Shown one piece after another: positions 8,314 through 16,646 of a DNA stretch of 19,704 bases (position 1 is the first letter of the stretch; every line of letters begins with the position of its first letter). This DNA is from an uncultured Acetatifactor sp. Lineage in GTDB: Bacteria > Bacillota > Clostridia > Lachnospirales > Lachnospiraceae. The notes below the pieces were generated by a model. The model was not told the DNA's origin. It saw only the letters and a program-made list of their open reading frames with translations, and did no database searches. Location: the NCBI GenBank assembly GCA_910577185.1, contig CAJTLR010000014.1, positions 55,867 through 75,570 of the forward strand, given 5' to 3'. A program made the position numbers and the translations under genes.

Positions 8314-8463
8314 TTTTAGTTCCTCTTTTATTTTAGTTCCTCTACGCTCAGCGCCCTCTTTGGGGAATATATACTGATGCTTAAATATGCATCTGTATAT
8401 ATTCCCTGGCACTATTCGCTACGAGAAGGTTTTTTATTTTTTAGTTCCTCTGCGCTCGGCGTC
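8314..8463. repeat. Direct repeats flanking an AT-rich hairpin
   Basis: A 25-nt unit (TTTTAGTTCCTCT followed by a variant of GCGCTCGGCGTC) occurs at 8331-8355 and 8439-8463, with three differences. A third, shorter copy of TTTTAGTTCCTCT lies at 8314-8326. Between the two long copies sits the hairpin listed separately. The arrangement resembles a small dispersed intergenic element rather than gene remnants. The repeats are visible directly; the element interpretation is inference. Confidence 0.6.
8363..8406. repeat. 44-nt AT-rich near-palindrome
   Basis: The arms GGGAATATATAC (8363-8374) and GTATATATTCCC (8395-8406) are a perfect 12-bp inverted repeat. One mismatched base on each side is followed by five more pairs (GATGC 8376-8380 with GCATC 8389-8393) and an 8-nt loop. 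No T-run follows directly on the minus strand, so it is not a classical terminator. It could be an mRNA processing hairpin in the hydrolase-pdp transcript or the core of a mobile repeat. Confidence 0.65.
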
Positions 8464-8465
8464 AC

Positions 8466-9602
8466 TCATTTTAGAATATAGAACTGGTTTTGCAGCAGTA
8501 CCCAGTTTGCCCGGAACCATTCCATAATCTGCCAGTATCCGCAGCCGTGGAGGCTGTATTCCTGCATCAGGTCAAATTTGGCCTGCAGGCTTCTCACATC
8601 CTCAAACCATACTTCATGGGCAATTCCGTTGTCTGTGTAGGTAAAATAAGGACTTTGCGCCACATCATCGAACCGGATTTCCGCACCCTGTTCCACCGCA
8701 ATGCGTACCGCTTCCACATTGCCTATGGTATCGGCTTTTGTAACGCCTCTCTCATAGGGCAGCGGCCAGTCATATCCGTAATTCGGAATTCCCAGGTCTA
8801 TTTTCTCCGCGGGGATTTCGGTCAGGGCATATTCCACCACCCTGCGCACCTGGTTTAACGGAGCCACCGCCATGGGAGGGCCGTAGGTGTAACCCCACTC
8901 GTAAGTCATCAGCAGCACATAGTCCGCCGCTTCCCCAAGTCCCCGGTAATCCTTTCCCTCGTACAGAAGTCCTGTCTGTCCTGCGCTTGTCTTGGGCGCC
9001 AGTGCCACCGAAGTGTGGTATCCCGCCCCCCGCATGGCCTCCGCCACCTGCCACACAAATGCCGTAAACGCATCCCGGTCCTGGGCCATAATATATTCAA
9101 AATCGATATCCACGCCCCGGTACCCTTTTTCTCCCATGACCTCCAGCAGATTCCGGATCAGATTGTCCGTATAGGCGGCGTTGTTCACCACGGAGTGAAT
9201 CAGCTGATTGTTGAAATTCCCATCCGGTCCGAAAGGTGTCAGCGTCAGTACCGGCTGTGTGCCGAACCGCTCCGCCTCCGGTATCATCCATGTGTCATCC
9301 CCGTAAGAAGGCGGCAGCAAATCCCCGTACAGCGTAAAACCGTAAGAAAATACCCGCAGTTCCGACAGAAACGGCAATGTCTGCTCCAGCACCCAGGGGC
9401 TGATAAAGGGATAGGCATATCCGCTTACCATCACTGCCCTGACAGCCTCCCTCCGGAAGCGGTTGATCAGAAGCGCCTGGCCTACTGCCAGTTCATAGGG
9501 ATAAACCAGCTGATTGTCATAAATAATCTGCCCTGCATCCGCGTCCAGTTCCTGTGCGATACTGTCCACGCTGTCCCCCGGTTTTACCACATAGATTTCC
9601 AT
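8466..9602 (-). CDS. LysM and GH18-domain glycosyl hydrolase (SleL/YaaH-like)
   Basis: 378 residues from the ATG at 9602 (MEIYVVKPGDSVDSIA), preceded by GGGGGCAG. A start at 9638 would add 12 residues ahead of the LysM domain and has a weaker site. Residues 1-47 form one LysM peptidoglycan-binding domain ending in LAVGQALLINRF. The rest is a GH18 barrel. GYRGVDIDFEYIMAQDRDAF, about residues 150-170, holds the DxDxE core whose final glutamate is the expected acid catalyst. Later LMTYEWGYTYGPPMAVAPL and LGIPNYGYDWPLPY are typical of the spore-cortex N-acetylglucosaminidase group (SleL/YaaH). There is no signal peptide, as in spore-coat-associated members of that group. The likely role is cortex or cell-wall glycan hydrolysis in sporulation or germination. 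The stop TGA overlaps the ATG of an 11-codon frame. Confidence 0.9.
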   Translation of the reverse strand: MEIYVVKPGDSVDSIAQELDADAGQIIYDNQLVYPYELAVGQALLINRFRREAVRAVMVSGYAYPFISPWVLEQTLPFLSELRVFSYGFTLYGDLLPPSYGDDTWMIPEAERFGTQPVLTLTPFGPDGNFNNQLIHSVVNNAAYTDNLIRNLLEVMGEKGYRGVDIDFEYIMAQDRDAFTAFVWQVAEAMRGAGYHTSVALAPKTSAGQTGLLYEGKDYRGLGEAADYVLLMTYEWGYTYGPPMAVAPLNQVRRVVEYALTEIPAEKIDLGIPNYGYDWPLPYERGVTKADTIGNVEAVRIAVEQGAEIRFDDVAQSPYFTYTDNGIAHEVWFEDVRSLQAKFDLMQEYSLHGCGYWQIMEWFRANWVLLQNQFYILK

Positions 9603-9742
9603 AAAGCTGCCCCCAAATGATATAAATGATACCATCATCTATATTCATTTCCTGCCGCCGGCAGACCAGACATGGCACAACAGTGTCTTCCCCCTGATTT
9701 CTGTTTTCCTTTCCGCCAGGGCTGAGATCCCGGACTATTTTG

Positions 9743-10378
9743 TTACACTCCGGCCTTTTTACAGATATCCTGCAGGCAGCACCGGTCACAGTAAGGCTTT
9801 GTCCTGGCCGTACACACCGCCCTGCCGTGGTTCACCAGCCGGTGGCAGAAGTCGTTCCCCTCCCTGGGCGGAATGATTTTCCACAATTCTTTTTCCACCT
9901 TCGCGGGTTCTTTGACACCATCCACCAGTCCCATACGGTTCACCAGCCGGATACAGTGCGTGTCCGTGACAATGGCAGGCTTTCCGAACACATCCCCCAT
10001 AATCAGGTTTGCGCTTTTTCTGCCCACTCCCGGCAATGCCAGGAGCTTGTCAAAATCATCCGGCACATTTCCTTTGTATTCATCCCGGAGTATCTTCATG
10101 CAGGCGTTGATGTCACGGGCCTTACTCCTGCCCAGTCCGCAGGGATGAACGATCTTTTCAATCTCATCCACATCCGCCTCTGCCAGGGCGTTCACATCCG
10201 GAAACACTTCATACAGTTTTTCCACCACCACATTCACCCTGGCATCGGTACACTGGGCCGCCAGACGCACGCTCACCAGCAGTTTCCATGCCTGGTCGTA
10301 ATCCAGGGTACAGTCCGCAGCCGGATATTCTTTTTTCAGTCTCTCAATAATCTCCAAAGCCCTCTGTTTCTTTGTCAT
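9743..10378 (-). CDS. nth: Endonuclease III (DNA glycosylase/AP lyase)
   Basis: A 211-residue base-excision-repair enzyme that removes oxidised pyrimidines and nicks the abasic site. The helix-hairpin-helix LALPGVGRKSANLIMGDVFG contains the catalytic lysine (GRKSAN). The catalytic aspartate follows in VTDTH. The C-terminal 4Fe-4S cluster cysteines are present, but the spacing is C-x7-C-x2-C-x5-C (CTARTKPYCDRCCLQDIC) instead of the common x6 for the first gap. Length is normal. It starts 17 bp after the recD2 stop, so the two DNA-repair genes are probably one transcript. The ATG at 10378 is the only sensible start (MTKKQRALEIIERL). Confidence 0.95.
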   Translation of the reverse strand: MTKKQRALEIIERLKKEYPAADCTLDYDQAWKLLVSVRLAAQCTDARVNVVVEKLYEVFPDVNALAEADVDEIEKIVHPCGLGRSKARDINACMKILRDEYKGNVPDDFDKLLALPGVGRKSANLIMGDVFGKPAIVTDTHCIRLVNRMGLVDGVKEPAKVEKELWKIIPPREGNDFCHRLVNHGRAVCTARTKPYCDRCCLQDICKKAGV

Positions 10379-10395
10379 TTGTCTCCTCTTTCCCT

Positions 10396-12561
10396 TTATC
10401 CTTCCAGCCGCTCCTTCAGCCTGGTGTTCCGCTTCGTCACGGTCACATTCTGCACCGCGCAGGCCAGGGCTTTCACGGTTCCCACCATGACCAGAATTCT
10501 CTTTGCCCTGGTCAGTCCCGTGTAGATCAGGTTCCTCTGCAGCATCACATAATGGCTCATCAGCACCGGCATTACCACCACCGGGTACTCCGAACCCTGG
10601 GCCTTGTGAATGGTGGTTGCATAGGCGTGAACCAGTTCGTCCAGTTCCGTATTTTCATATGTAATATCCCGGTTATCAAAACAGACGGTCAACGTCCGGT
10701 CCGTGAAGTCCACCGACACAATCTTCCCGATATCCCCGTTGAAAACTTCCTTGTCGTAATTGTTTTTTATCTGCATGACTTTGTCACCTTTCCGGAACAC
10801 AAAGCCGCTTCTCCGGAGACCCTCTCCCTGGGGATTTAAGGCCTCCTGCAATGCCAGATTTAAGTTTGTGGCTCCCGCCTCCCCTCTCTGCATGGGCGTC
10901 AGCACCTGGATATTCCCGGAATCCACACCGTAACACTGGGGCAGTTTCTGTTTCACCAGCTCCACAATCTCCTGCACCGCCTGCCCGGGTTCTTCCCTCT
11001 GAATGAAGAAAAAGTCCGTATGCTTCCCATTGGAAATATCAGGCATCTGCCCCTGGTTGATTCTATGGGCATTCATGATAATCCTACTCTCCCTGGCCTG
11101 CCGGAAAATCCTCGTCAGGCGTATCACGGGAAAGCGGCCCGAATCCATCACATCCCGCAGCACATTTCCGGCCCCCACCGATGGCAGCTGGTCCATATCC
11201 CCCACCAGAATCAGACGCATGTCTGACGGAACCGCTTTCAGCAGGGCGTTCATGAGAATAATGTCTATCATGGAACACTCATCCACAATCAGCACATCCC
11301 CTTCCAGGGGATTCTCCTCATTTTTCCCGTAGCCCTCCGATGGCCTGCATTCCAGCAGGCGGTGTATGGTCCGGGCCTCCAGTCCCGTGGCCTCCGTCAT
11401 TCTTTTGGCCGCCCTTCCCGTAGGGGCCGCCAGCAGGATTTTCAGGCCGTAAGCCCGGTAGGCAGCTATAATCCCCTGGGTGGTGGTGGTCTTGCCCGTA
11501 CCCGGGCCTCCGGTTAAGACCATCACCTTTGCCATGGCGGCACAGCGTATGGCTTCTGACTGAATTTCGTCATACTGCATTTGAACCGTCCGCTCTATCC
11601 TGCCCACATCCACCGAAAGCTCCTGATTCCCCGTCTCTTTCCTGGCCCTGGCAAGCTGCACCCACAGCCTGTCCCTGGCCGGTTCCGCCGCAAGTTTCTT
11701 TAATTTGTTGGCCACCCCCAGCTCCGCATAGTAAAAAGGGGGAAGAAATATGGCATTCTCCTCCCTTATCAGATCCTCATCCTTCAGCATCTGATCCAGC
11801 GTCATCACAACACAGCAGTCTTCTGCCTCCAGAAGCGCCGAAGCTTTCCGGATCAGCTGTTCCTTTTCCCCGTATACATGGCCCTCTCCTGCCAGTTCCC
11901 CCAGGGTGTACATGATACCGCTGCGCAGGCGCACATAAGTCTCCTTCCCGAAACCCAGTTTCCCCGCGATGCTGTCTGCCGTCCGGAAACCGATTCCCCA
12001 GATATCGTCTGCCAGACAGAATGGATTTTCCTTCATTTTGCCAATGCTTTCATTTCCGTACTGTTTATAAATTCTGGCGGCAAAAGCGGCATTGACATCA
12101 TGTTCCTGCAGAAAGACCATAATATTTTTTACTTCCTTCTGCCTCTCCCAGCTCTCCCCGATCATCCTGACCCGCTTGCTACCGATTCCCGGTATCTCCA
12201 GCAGCTGCTGAATATTTTCCTCAATGACCGCAAAGGTATCCGTCCCGTATTTCTGCACGATTTTTTTGGCATATTTGGGCCCCACTCCCTTGATCAGGCC
12301 GCTGCCCAGATACTTTTCCATGCCGTAAACCGTGGCCGGAAGCGTCTCCTCCCATTTTTCTGCCATAAACTGCCGGCCGTATCTGGAATCCACCTTCCAG
12401 CTGCCATCGATCAGAAGCACGGAACCCACATTGGCATCCAGCAGATTTCCCACCACCGTGACCAGTTCCTCATATCCCTTGACATGCACCTTCAGAACGG
12501 AATATCCGTTCTCCGGATTCTGATATGTAATTCGCTCCACCACACACCGGATTTTCGTCAT
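10396..12561 (-). CDS. recD2: RecD2-type 5'-3' DNA helicase (SF1B)
   Basis: 721 residues from the ATG at 12561 (MTKIRCVVERITYQNPENGY). The open frame extends to 12711, but that would overlap the ABC transporter gene and add a non-conserved head, so the inner start is chosen. The N-terminal half has the RecD2-specific OB-like start and helix-hairpin-helix repeats (GLIKGVGPKYAKKIV, LEIPGIGSKRVRMI, IWGIGFRTADSIA). Walker A GGPGTGKTTTTQ lies near residue 350, followed by VLIVDECSMID (motif II) and LTRIFRQ. The C-terminal motifs are AYATTIHKAQGSEYPVVVMP and YTGLTRAKRILV. RecD2 works without RecBC in mismatch and replication-stress repair. Nth follows 17 bp downstream. Length is slightly shorter than Bacillus RecD2 (about 800), with no internal break seen. 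Confidence 0.95.
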   Translation of the reverse strand: MTKIRCVVERITYQNPENGYSVLKVHVKGYEELVTVVGNLLDANVGSVLLIDGSWKVDSRYGRQFMAEKWEETLPATVYGMEKYLGSGLIKGVGPKYAKKIVQKYGTDTFAVIEENIQQLLEIPGIGSKRVRMIGESWERQKEVKNIMVFLQEHDVNAAFAARIYKQYGNESIGKMKENPFCLADDIWGIGFRTADSIAGKLGFGKETYVRLRSGIMYTLGELAGEGHVYGEKEQLIRKASALLEAEDCCVVMTLDQMLKDEDLIREENAIFLPPFYYAELGVANKLKKLAAEPARDRLWVQLARARKETGNQELSVDVGRIERTVQMQYDEIQSEAIRCAAMAKVMVLTGGPGTGKTTTTQGIIAAYRAYGLKILLAAPTGRAAKRMTEATGLEARTIHRLLECRPSEGYGKNEENPLEGDVLIVDECSMIDIILMNALLKAVPSDMRLILVGDMDQLPSVGAGNVLRDVMDSGRFPVIRLTRIFRQARESRIIMNAHRINQGQMPDISNGKHTDFFFIQREEPGQAVQEIVELVKQKLPQCYGVDSGNIQVLTPMQRGEAGATNLNLALQEALNPQGEGLRRSGFVFRKGDKVMQIKNNYDKEVFNGDIGKIVSVDFTDRTLTVCFDNRDITYENTELDELVHAYATTIHKAQGSEYPVVVMPVLMSHYVMLQRNLIYTGLTRAKRILVMVGTVKALACAVQNVTVTKRNTRLKERLEG

Positions 12562-12661
12562 TGGTCCCTGTTCCCACCCTTGCCTTTCCGATTCATAAAT
12601 CTCACCCACACTGCGGGACATATCTGCGGCAGACCCGCTTCCCCTATATCCCGCCCTGCCG

Positions 12662-14461
12662 TCACCGGTACTTTTCCATCTGCATCCGGAACATGGACGC
12701 ATACTTTCCATCCAGCTTCATCAGTTCCTCATGGGAGCCTTCCTCCACAATCCTTCCATCCTCCAGCATGTAAATTCTGTCGGCCAGCCTGGTGGTGGAG
12801 AGTCTGTGGGAAATGAAAATCACGGTTTTCTCCCGGTCCAGGTTCATCATGGTATGATTCAGATTATACTCACTCAGCGGATCCAGCGCGCTGGAAGGTT
12901 CATCCAGCACAATCACGGAACTGTCCTGGTAAAGGCTTCTGCAGATACCCACCATCTGCGATTCGCCGCCGGAGAAGGAAACGCCGTCTTCCTCAAATTC
13001 CCTGGTCAGCGCCGTGTCATATCCTGCGGGCAGTTTTGCAAACTTACTGTCAAACCCGCTTTTTTCCAGCAATGGCTCCGCTTTCCCTTCCTCTATGGGC
13101 ACACGGTCCATGACAATGTTTTCCCCCAGGGTAGCGGCAAAAAGCTGGTAATCCTGGAACAATGTGGCAAACTGTCCCCGGTACTCGTCCAGCTTCAGAT
13201 TCCGGATATCCCTGCCCCCGCAGGTGATGCTTCCCTCCGTCACGTCATAGAGACGCAGCAAAAGCTTTACCAGGGTGGTTTTCCCGGCGCCGTTGTAGCC
13301 CACAAAGGCAACCCGCTCTCCCCTGTGTATGGTCAGACTGATGTCTTTTAAGACCGGTTCGCATCCCGGATAGGCGAATGACACATGGTTCAGGCTTAAG
13401 TCCGAAAATACGGCTTCCACACTTTCCGCCTCTTCCCGCTGGCCGATCTCCACAGGACACTCCAGGAAATGCCGGATTTTCTCAATATAGCGCCCGTGCT
13501 CCGGAAAATCGGTCAGCACCCTGGCCAGGCCCCGGGAACAGTTCTGCAGCCTTCCGCAGGAATTGTACAGTGTCACCGCCGTTCCGTAGCCGAAAGCGCC
13601 CTTCACGATGGCCTGGAACAACAGCCAGGTCAGGTAAATGCCGTCAAAAAGCAGCCTGCTGCAGCCGTACTGGACGCACATTTCCAGAATCTGAAGCTTT
13701 CTGGTCTCCTTTTTCGCCAGCTCCCGTATCTGCCCCGCAGCCTCATGAAATTCCTGGTAAAGCTTGGGTTTCACATGACTCATGCGCAGTTCCTTTGCAT
13801 ACTCCTGCAGATAAAACACCCTGCTGATATAGTCCCTTTTCCGCTCCAGGGGCTTTAATTTTTCCATAAAGCTTATCCAGTGCTTTTTATAAAGATTGGT
13901 CAGCACCAGCAGCCCCACCACGGAAACACATGTCAGCACCAGTCCCAGGACATCCTGGGTCAGCACATAAGCCGCCACCACCACAATGCCGATGATCTCC
14001 CCGATCAGGGTGGCACAGCTTCCGATCACGCCATCTGTCCTCTCTGCCGCCTCCCCCATGGCCCAGACGAACTCATTGTAATATTCCGGGTCGTCATAAT
14101 TTTTCAGGTCCATCTCTGCTGCCTTCCGGTACAGTTCCTTCCGTATCCTGCGCCGGATTTTCTCTTTGGATACGGGTTTCAGTTTCGTCTCCACGTAGTT
14201 GGGCAGAACCTGGGCCACCAGGGTCACAAACGAAAACACTGCCAGCACAAACCAGAACACTTCCGCAAACGGCCTGCCGTACTGGATACTGTCAATGATA
14301 TACCCGATCATGTAAATATGCTCCACAAAAACAATGATCTCGTGCCTGGCACGGGTGCTCAGCTGTTCTATGGTAAAAAGAGGCGCCTCCTCCAGGGCTA
14401 TTTTCAATAAAAACCAGTTGTTGGAGATGGTTCTCCCTGCCTTAATCCTGACTCCAGACAT
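12662..14461 (-). CDS. ABC exporter half-transporter (permease-ATPase fusion), second of a pair
   Basis: 599 residues. An N-terminal six-helix exporter membrane domain (about residues 20-320) is fused to a nucleotide-binding domain. Walker A GYNGAGKTTLVKLLLRLYD lies near residue 387, the signature FSGGESQMVGICRSL near 494, Walker B and D-loop VIVLDEPSSALDPLS near 518, and the H-loop ISHRLS follows. The signature starts FSGGE rather than LSGGQ, a mild deviation that can occur in heterodimeric exporters. The ATG at 14461 is preceded by AAGGAG with 5-nt spacing. The gene lies 79 bp after a similar exporter gene, so the two halves probably assemble as a heterodimer. Substrate is unknown: no peptidase domain, bacteriocin gene or binding protein is adjacent. 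Confidence 0.92.
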   Translation of the reverse strand: MSGVRIKAGRTISNNWFLLKIALEEAPLFTIEQLSTRARHEIIVFVEHIYMIGYIIDSIQYGRPFAEVFWFVLAVFSFVTLVAQVLPNYVETKLKPVSKEKIRRRIRKELYRKAAEMDLKNYDDPEYYNEFVWAMGEAAERTDGVIGSCATLIGEIIGIVVVAAYVLTQDVLGLVLTCVSVVGLLVLTNLYKKHWISFMEKLKPLERKRDYISRVFYLQEYAKELRMSHVKPKLYQEFHEAAGQIRELAKKETRKLQILEMCVQYGCSRLLFDGIYLTWLLFQAIVKGAFGYGTAVTLYNSCGRLQNCSRGLARVLTDFPEHGRYIEKIRHFLECPVEIGQREEAESVEAVFSDLSLNHVSFAYPGCEPVLKDISLTIHRGERVAFVGYNGAGKTTLVKLLLRLYDVTEGSITCGGRDIRNLKLDEYRGQFATLFQDYQLFAATLGENIVMDRVPIEEGKAEPLLEKSGFDSKFAKLPAGYDTALTREFEEDGVSFSGGESQMVGICRSLYQDSSVIVLDEPSSALDPLSEYNLNHTMMNLDREKTVIFISHRLSTTRLADRIYMLEDGRIVEEGSHEELMKLDGKYASMFRMQMEKYR

Positions 14462-14540
14462 CTCTTCTCCTTATCCTGACCCAGATTTTAATGTGCCGAA
14501 AATCCATACCGTCTTTTGTCTTCCGGTAAAACCTCCGGTC

Positions 14541-16367
14541 TTATGCAATGTCCTGCAGATAACTCTCTGCCTGCTTCCGGAACATGTCCGCGTAAATCCC
14601 ATTTTTCTCCAGCAGCTCCAGATGCGTCCCCTGCTCCTTCAGTTCCCCCTCCTGCAGCAGGCAGACCCGGTCCGCCATGGCCGCCGAGGAAAGCCTGTGG
14701 GAGATAATCACGGAAATCTTGTCCTCCTCCCCGCCGCAGAGTTCCATGATGGTTTCATACATCTGGTACTCGGCCACCGGGTCCAGGGCGCTGGAGGGCT
14801 CGTCCAGAAGCACAATGGGGGCGTTCTTCGCAAAGCTTCTGGCCACCGCGATTTTCTGTGCCTGACCGCCCGAGAGCACCGCCCCCTTCTCGTCAAACTC
14901 CCTGGTCAGGATAGTGTCCGCACCTTTTTCCAGCTTTTCGGTCTGCTCCAGGGCGCCGCTCTTTTTCAATGCCTCCATGGCCGCTTTCCGCTGTTCTTCC
15001 GTCTCCAGTTTTTCCAGAATCACATTTTCCAGCACACTCATGGAAAACAGTACAAAATCCTGAAAGGTGGTGCCGATGAGGTTCCGGTATTCCTGCAGAT
15101 TATATTCCCGGATATCCACGCCGTTTAACAAAATCACGCCCTCCGTGGGGTCGTAGAGGCGCATCAGCAGTTTTACCAGCGTACTCTTGCCGGAGCCGTT
15201 ATGGCCCACCAGGGCAGTTCGCTCCCCTGCGGTAAACGTGCAGTTCACATGGGACAGCGCGTACTTCCCTTCTTTTTCCTGGCCCGGATACCGGAAAGAA
15301 ACGTTTTTCAGTTCCAGAGTTTCCACTTTTTCGGGTACTCCGATGCCCTGCCAGTCCTCCGGGATCTGTGCCCTATAGTTCATAAATTCCCTCAGTGTCC
15401 TGGCGTAAAGGCCGTTCTGGTAAGTCCGTGCAATACTCTGTGTGAGACTTGTCAGCATCCAGGTGGTGCTGACTATGGCGTTTGCCAGCACCACAAAATC
15501 CCCGATCAGAATGGATTTTGTCACCATGGCGCAGTATGCCGCAAACAGCCACATTCCCTCAAATACCAGGGGAAAACAGAGCACGCCCCTCAGCAGCCCC
15601 AAAATACACAGCCGCTTCCAGTACTTCTGAATGATGTCCAGCAGGCCGCCGTACGCCTCCTCATAGGTGTCATCCAGAACGTTTTTGATTTTCGTCATGC
15701 GGATTTCCTTTGCGTACCGGGACAGATACAGCACACGGTTCACATAATTGATCTGCCGTACATAAGGTGTCCCCTCCATGGTTTTTTCATATTCTATCCG
15801 GTTGATGACCTTGCTGAAAAAGAAACTTCCGATCATGGGAAGAAAGGAAAACAGTCCCGCAATCCAGTTGATGGAAAAAATGGTCATGATCACATATACG
15901 GACGCGCAGGCGGCGGCGCACACTTCGGCGGTATCCCTCATGGCCGAGCGGGCCCTTTCAAAAGCCTGGGAGGATGCTTTTGTATAGGTGTCGTAAAAAT
16001 CCGCGTTCTCATAGCAGGCCACGTCCACATTGGCCGCCTTGTCAAAAAGCGTCCGGTTCAGCTTCTCATTCAGTTCCGCGTCCGTGCAGGGAATATAACA
16101 CTCCTCCATCCAGATCTGGAAACCCGTGGTAAAGAAAATCACCAGCATGGTAATGCCGATAAACCCGGCCGTTTCCTCGAAACTTCTCCCGAACTCCGCC
16201 GCCCCGAACAAATATTTCATGAAAACCACGCTGAAAAAAGCCCATTCCCCATAGGAAAAAAACGCCTCCACAAAACTGAAAACCACCCTTCGGGGATTGA
16301 TTTTCCAGAGCATTCCCAAAAAATAAAAATTATCTGAAATCGCATTCAGCTCAATTCTTTTTTTCAT
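14541..16367 (-). CDS. ABC exporter half-transporter (permease-ATPase fusion), first of a pair
   Basis: 608 residues from the ATG at 16367 (MKKRIELNAISDNFYFL), chosen because GGAG lies 6 nt upstream. ATGs at 16373 and 16379 are too close to or before that site, and the open frame continues to 16418. A six-helix exporter domain precedes the ATPase: Walker A GHNGSGKSTLVKLLMRLYD near residue 386, signature LSGGQAQKIAVARSF near 499, Walker B/D-loop IVLLDEPSSALDPVAE near 517, H-loop ISHRLSSAAMADRV. All catalytic motifs are intact. It is the first gene of the leftward block, driven by the candidate promoter at 16494-16522. It is divergent from the TetR gene, so regulation by that protein is possible but not shown. 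The cargo cannot be read from the sequence. Confidence 0.93.
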   Translation of the reverse strand: MKKRIELNAISDNFYFLGMLWKINPRRVVFSFVEAFFSYGEWAFFSVVFMKYLFGAAEFGRSFEETAGFIGITMLVIFFTTGFQIWMEECYIPCTDAELNEKLNRTLFDKAANVDVACYENADFYDTYTKASSQAFERARSAMRDTAEVCAAACASVYVIMTIFSINWIAGLFSFLPMIGSFFFSKVINRIEYEKTMEGTPYVRQINYVNRVLYLSRYAKEIRMTKIKNVLDDTYEEAYGGLLDIIQKYWKRLCILGLLRGVLCFPLVFEGMWLFAAYCAMVTKSILIGDFVVLANAIVSTTWMLTSLTQSIARTYQNGLYARTLREFMNYRAQIPEDWQGIGVPEKVETLELKNVSFRYPGQEKEGKYALSHVNCTFTAGERTALVGHNGSGKSTLVKLLMRLYDPTEGVILLNGVDIREYNLQEYRNLIGTTFQDFVLFSMSVLENVILEKLETEEQRKAAMEALKKSGALEQTEKLEKGADTILTREFDEKGAVLSGGQAQKIAVARSFAKNAPIVLLDEPSSALDPVAEYQMYETIMELCGGEEDKISVIISHRLSSAAMADRVCLLQEGELKEQGTHLELLEKNGIYADMFRKQAESYLQDIA

Positions 16368-16493
16368 TTTCATCTCCATTCCGGAGCGTGTATGCGACGG
16401 TGGCGGCGCAAATCTCAATTTTGCGTCTGCCAGCAGAGCTTATTTGTGACGCCACACTGCCAAACAGTCCGGTTCCTATTTTCCGATACCTCC

Positions 16494-16522
16494 ATTATAT
16501 CATTGAGGGTTGCTTTTGAAAA
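16494..16522 (-). promoter_or_regulatory. Candidate sigma-A promoter for the ABC pair
   Basis: On the minus strand a perfect TATAAT (16499-16494) is preceded, after a 17-nt spacer, by TTTTCA (16522-16517), which matches four of six bases of TTGACA. It would give a leader of about 120 nt before the ABC start at 16367. It lies some 50 bp from the TetR palindrome, so repression by the same dyad would not be by simple overlap. Confidence 0.5.
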
Positions 16523-16543
16523 TACAAAACGTCTTTTTTCCGG

Positions 16544-16572
16544 TTGACAAATTTACTGCATCCAATTATAAT
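16544..16572 (+). promoter_or_regulatory. Consensus sigma-A promoter of the TetR-flavodoxin unit
   Basis: TTGACA (16544-16549) and TATAAT (16567-16572) are both perfect consensus hexamers with the optimal 17-nt spacer. The predicted start of transcription is near 16579, inside the left arm of the palindrome at 16575-16599. Such a strong promoter would be expected to be under tight repression. A leader of about 135 nt would precede the TetR start codon. Confidence 0.85.
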
Positions 16573-16574
16573 CA

Positions 16575-16599
16575 AGTTATATAATCGATTTATATAACT
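16575..16599. promoter_or_regulatory. 25-bp palindrome, candidate TetR operator
   Basis: AGTTATATAA (16575-16584), a TCGAT centre and TTATATAACT (16590-16599) form a perfect 10-bp inverted repeat. It starts 3 bp after the -10 box and covers the predicted transcription start. The size, symmetry and position are those of an autorepressor site for the TetR protein encoded just downstream. The dyad is directly visible; the partner is inferred from position. Confidence 0.7.
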
Positions 16600-16608
16600 A
16601 GTTTGTTT

Positions 16609-16625
16609 CATTTTCCCGGAAAATG
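16609..16625. repeat. 17-bp palindrome in the TetR leader
   Basis: CATTTTCC (16609-16616) and GGAAAATG (16618-16625) are exact inverted repeats around one C. In RNA they would form a short hairpin with a CCCGG loop; in DNA they could be a second protein site. The sequence differs from the 25-bp dyad, so it would not be the same operator. Confidence 0.45.
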
Positions 16626-16646
16626 TCACATAAAACCAGCGGGCGG

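Noticed and set aside
9652..9664. CTGCCG-C-CGGCAG palindrome upstream of the GH18 gene
   Set aside because: It is short and GC-rich, without a T-run or a neighbouring promoter. In this base composition it may well be chance.
12562..12711. A longer RecD2 start at 12711
   Set aside because: It would overlap the ABC transporter gene by 50 bp, add 50 residues without RecD2 similarity, and place the conserved N-terminus inside the protein.
15201..16337. A 378-codon open frame on the plus strand
   Set aside because: Antisense to the first ABC exporter gene, which has all ATPase motifs. The shadow has no ribosome-binding site worth noting and no domain.
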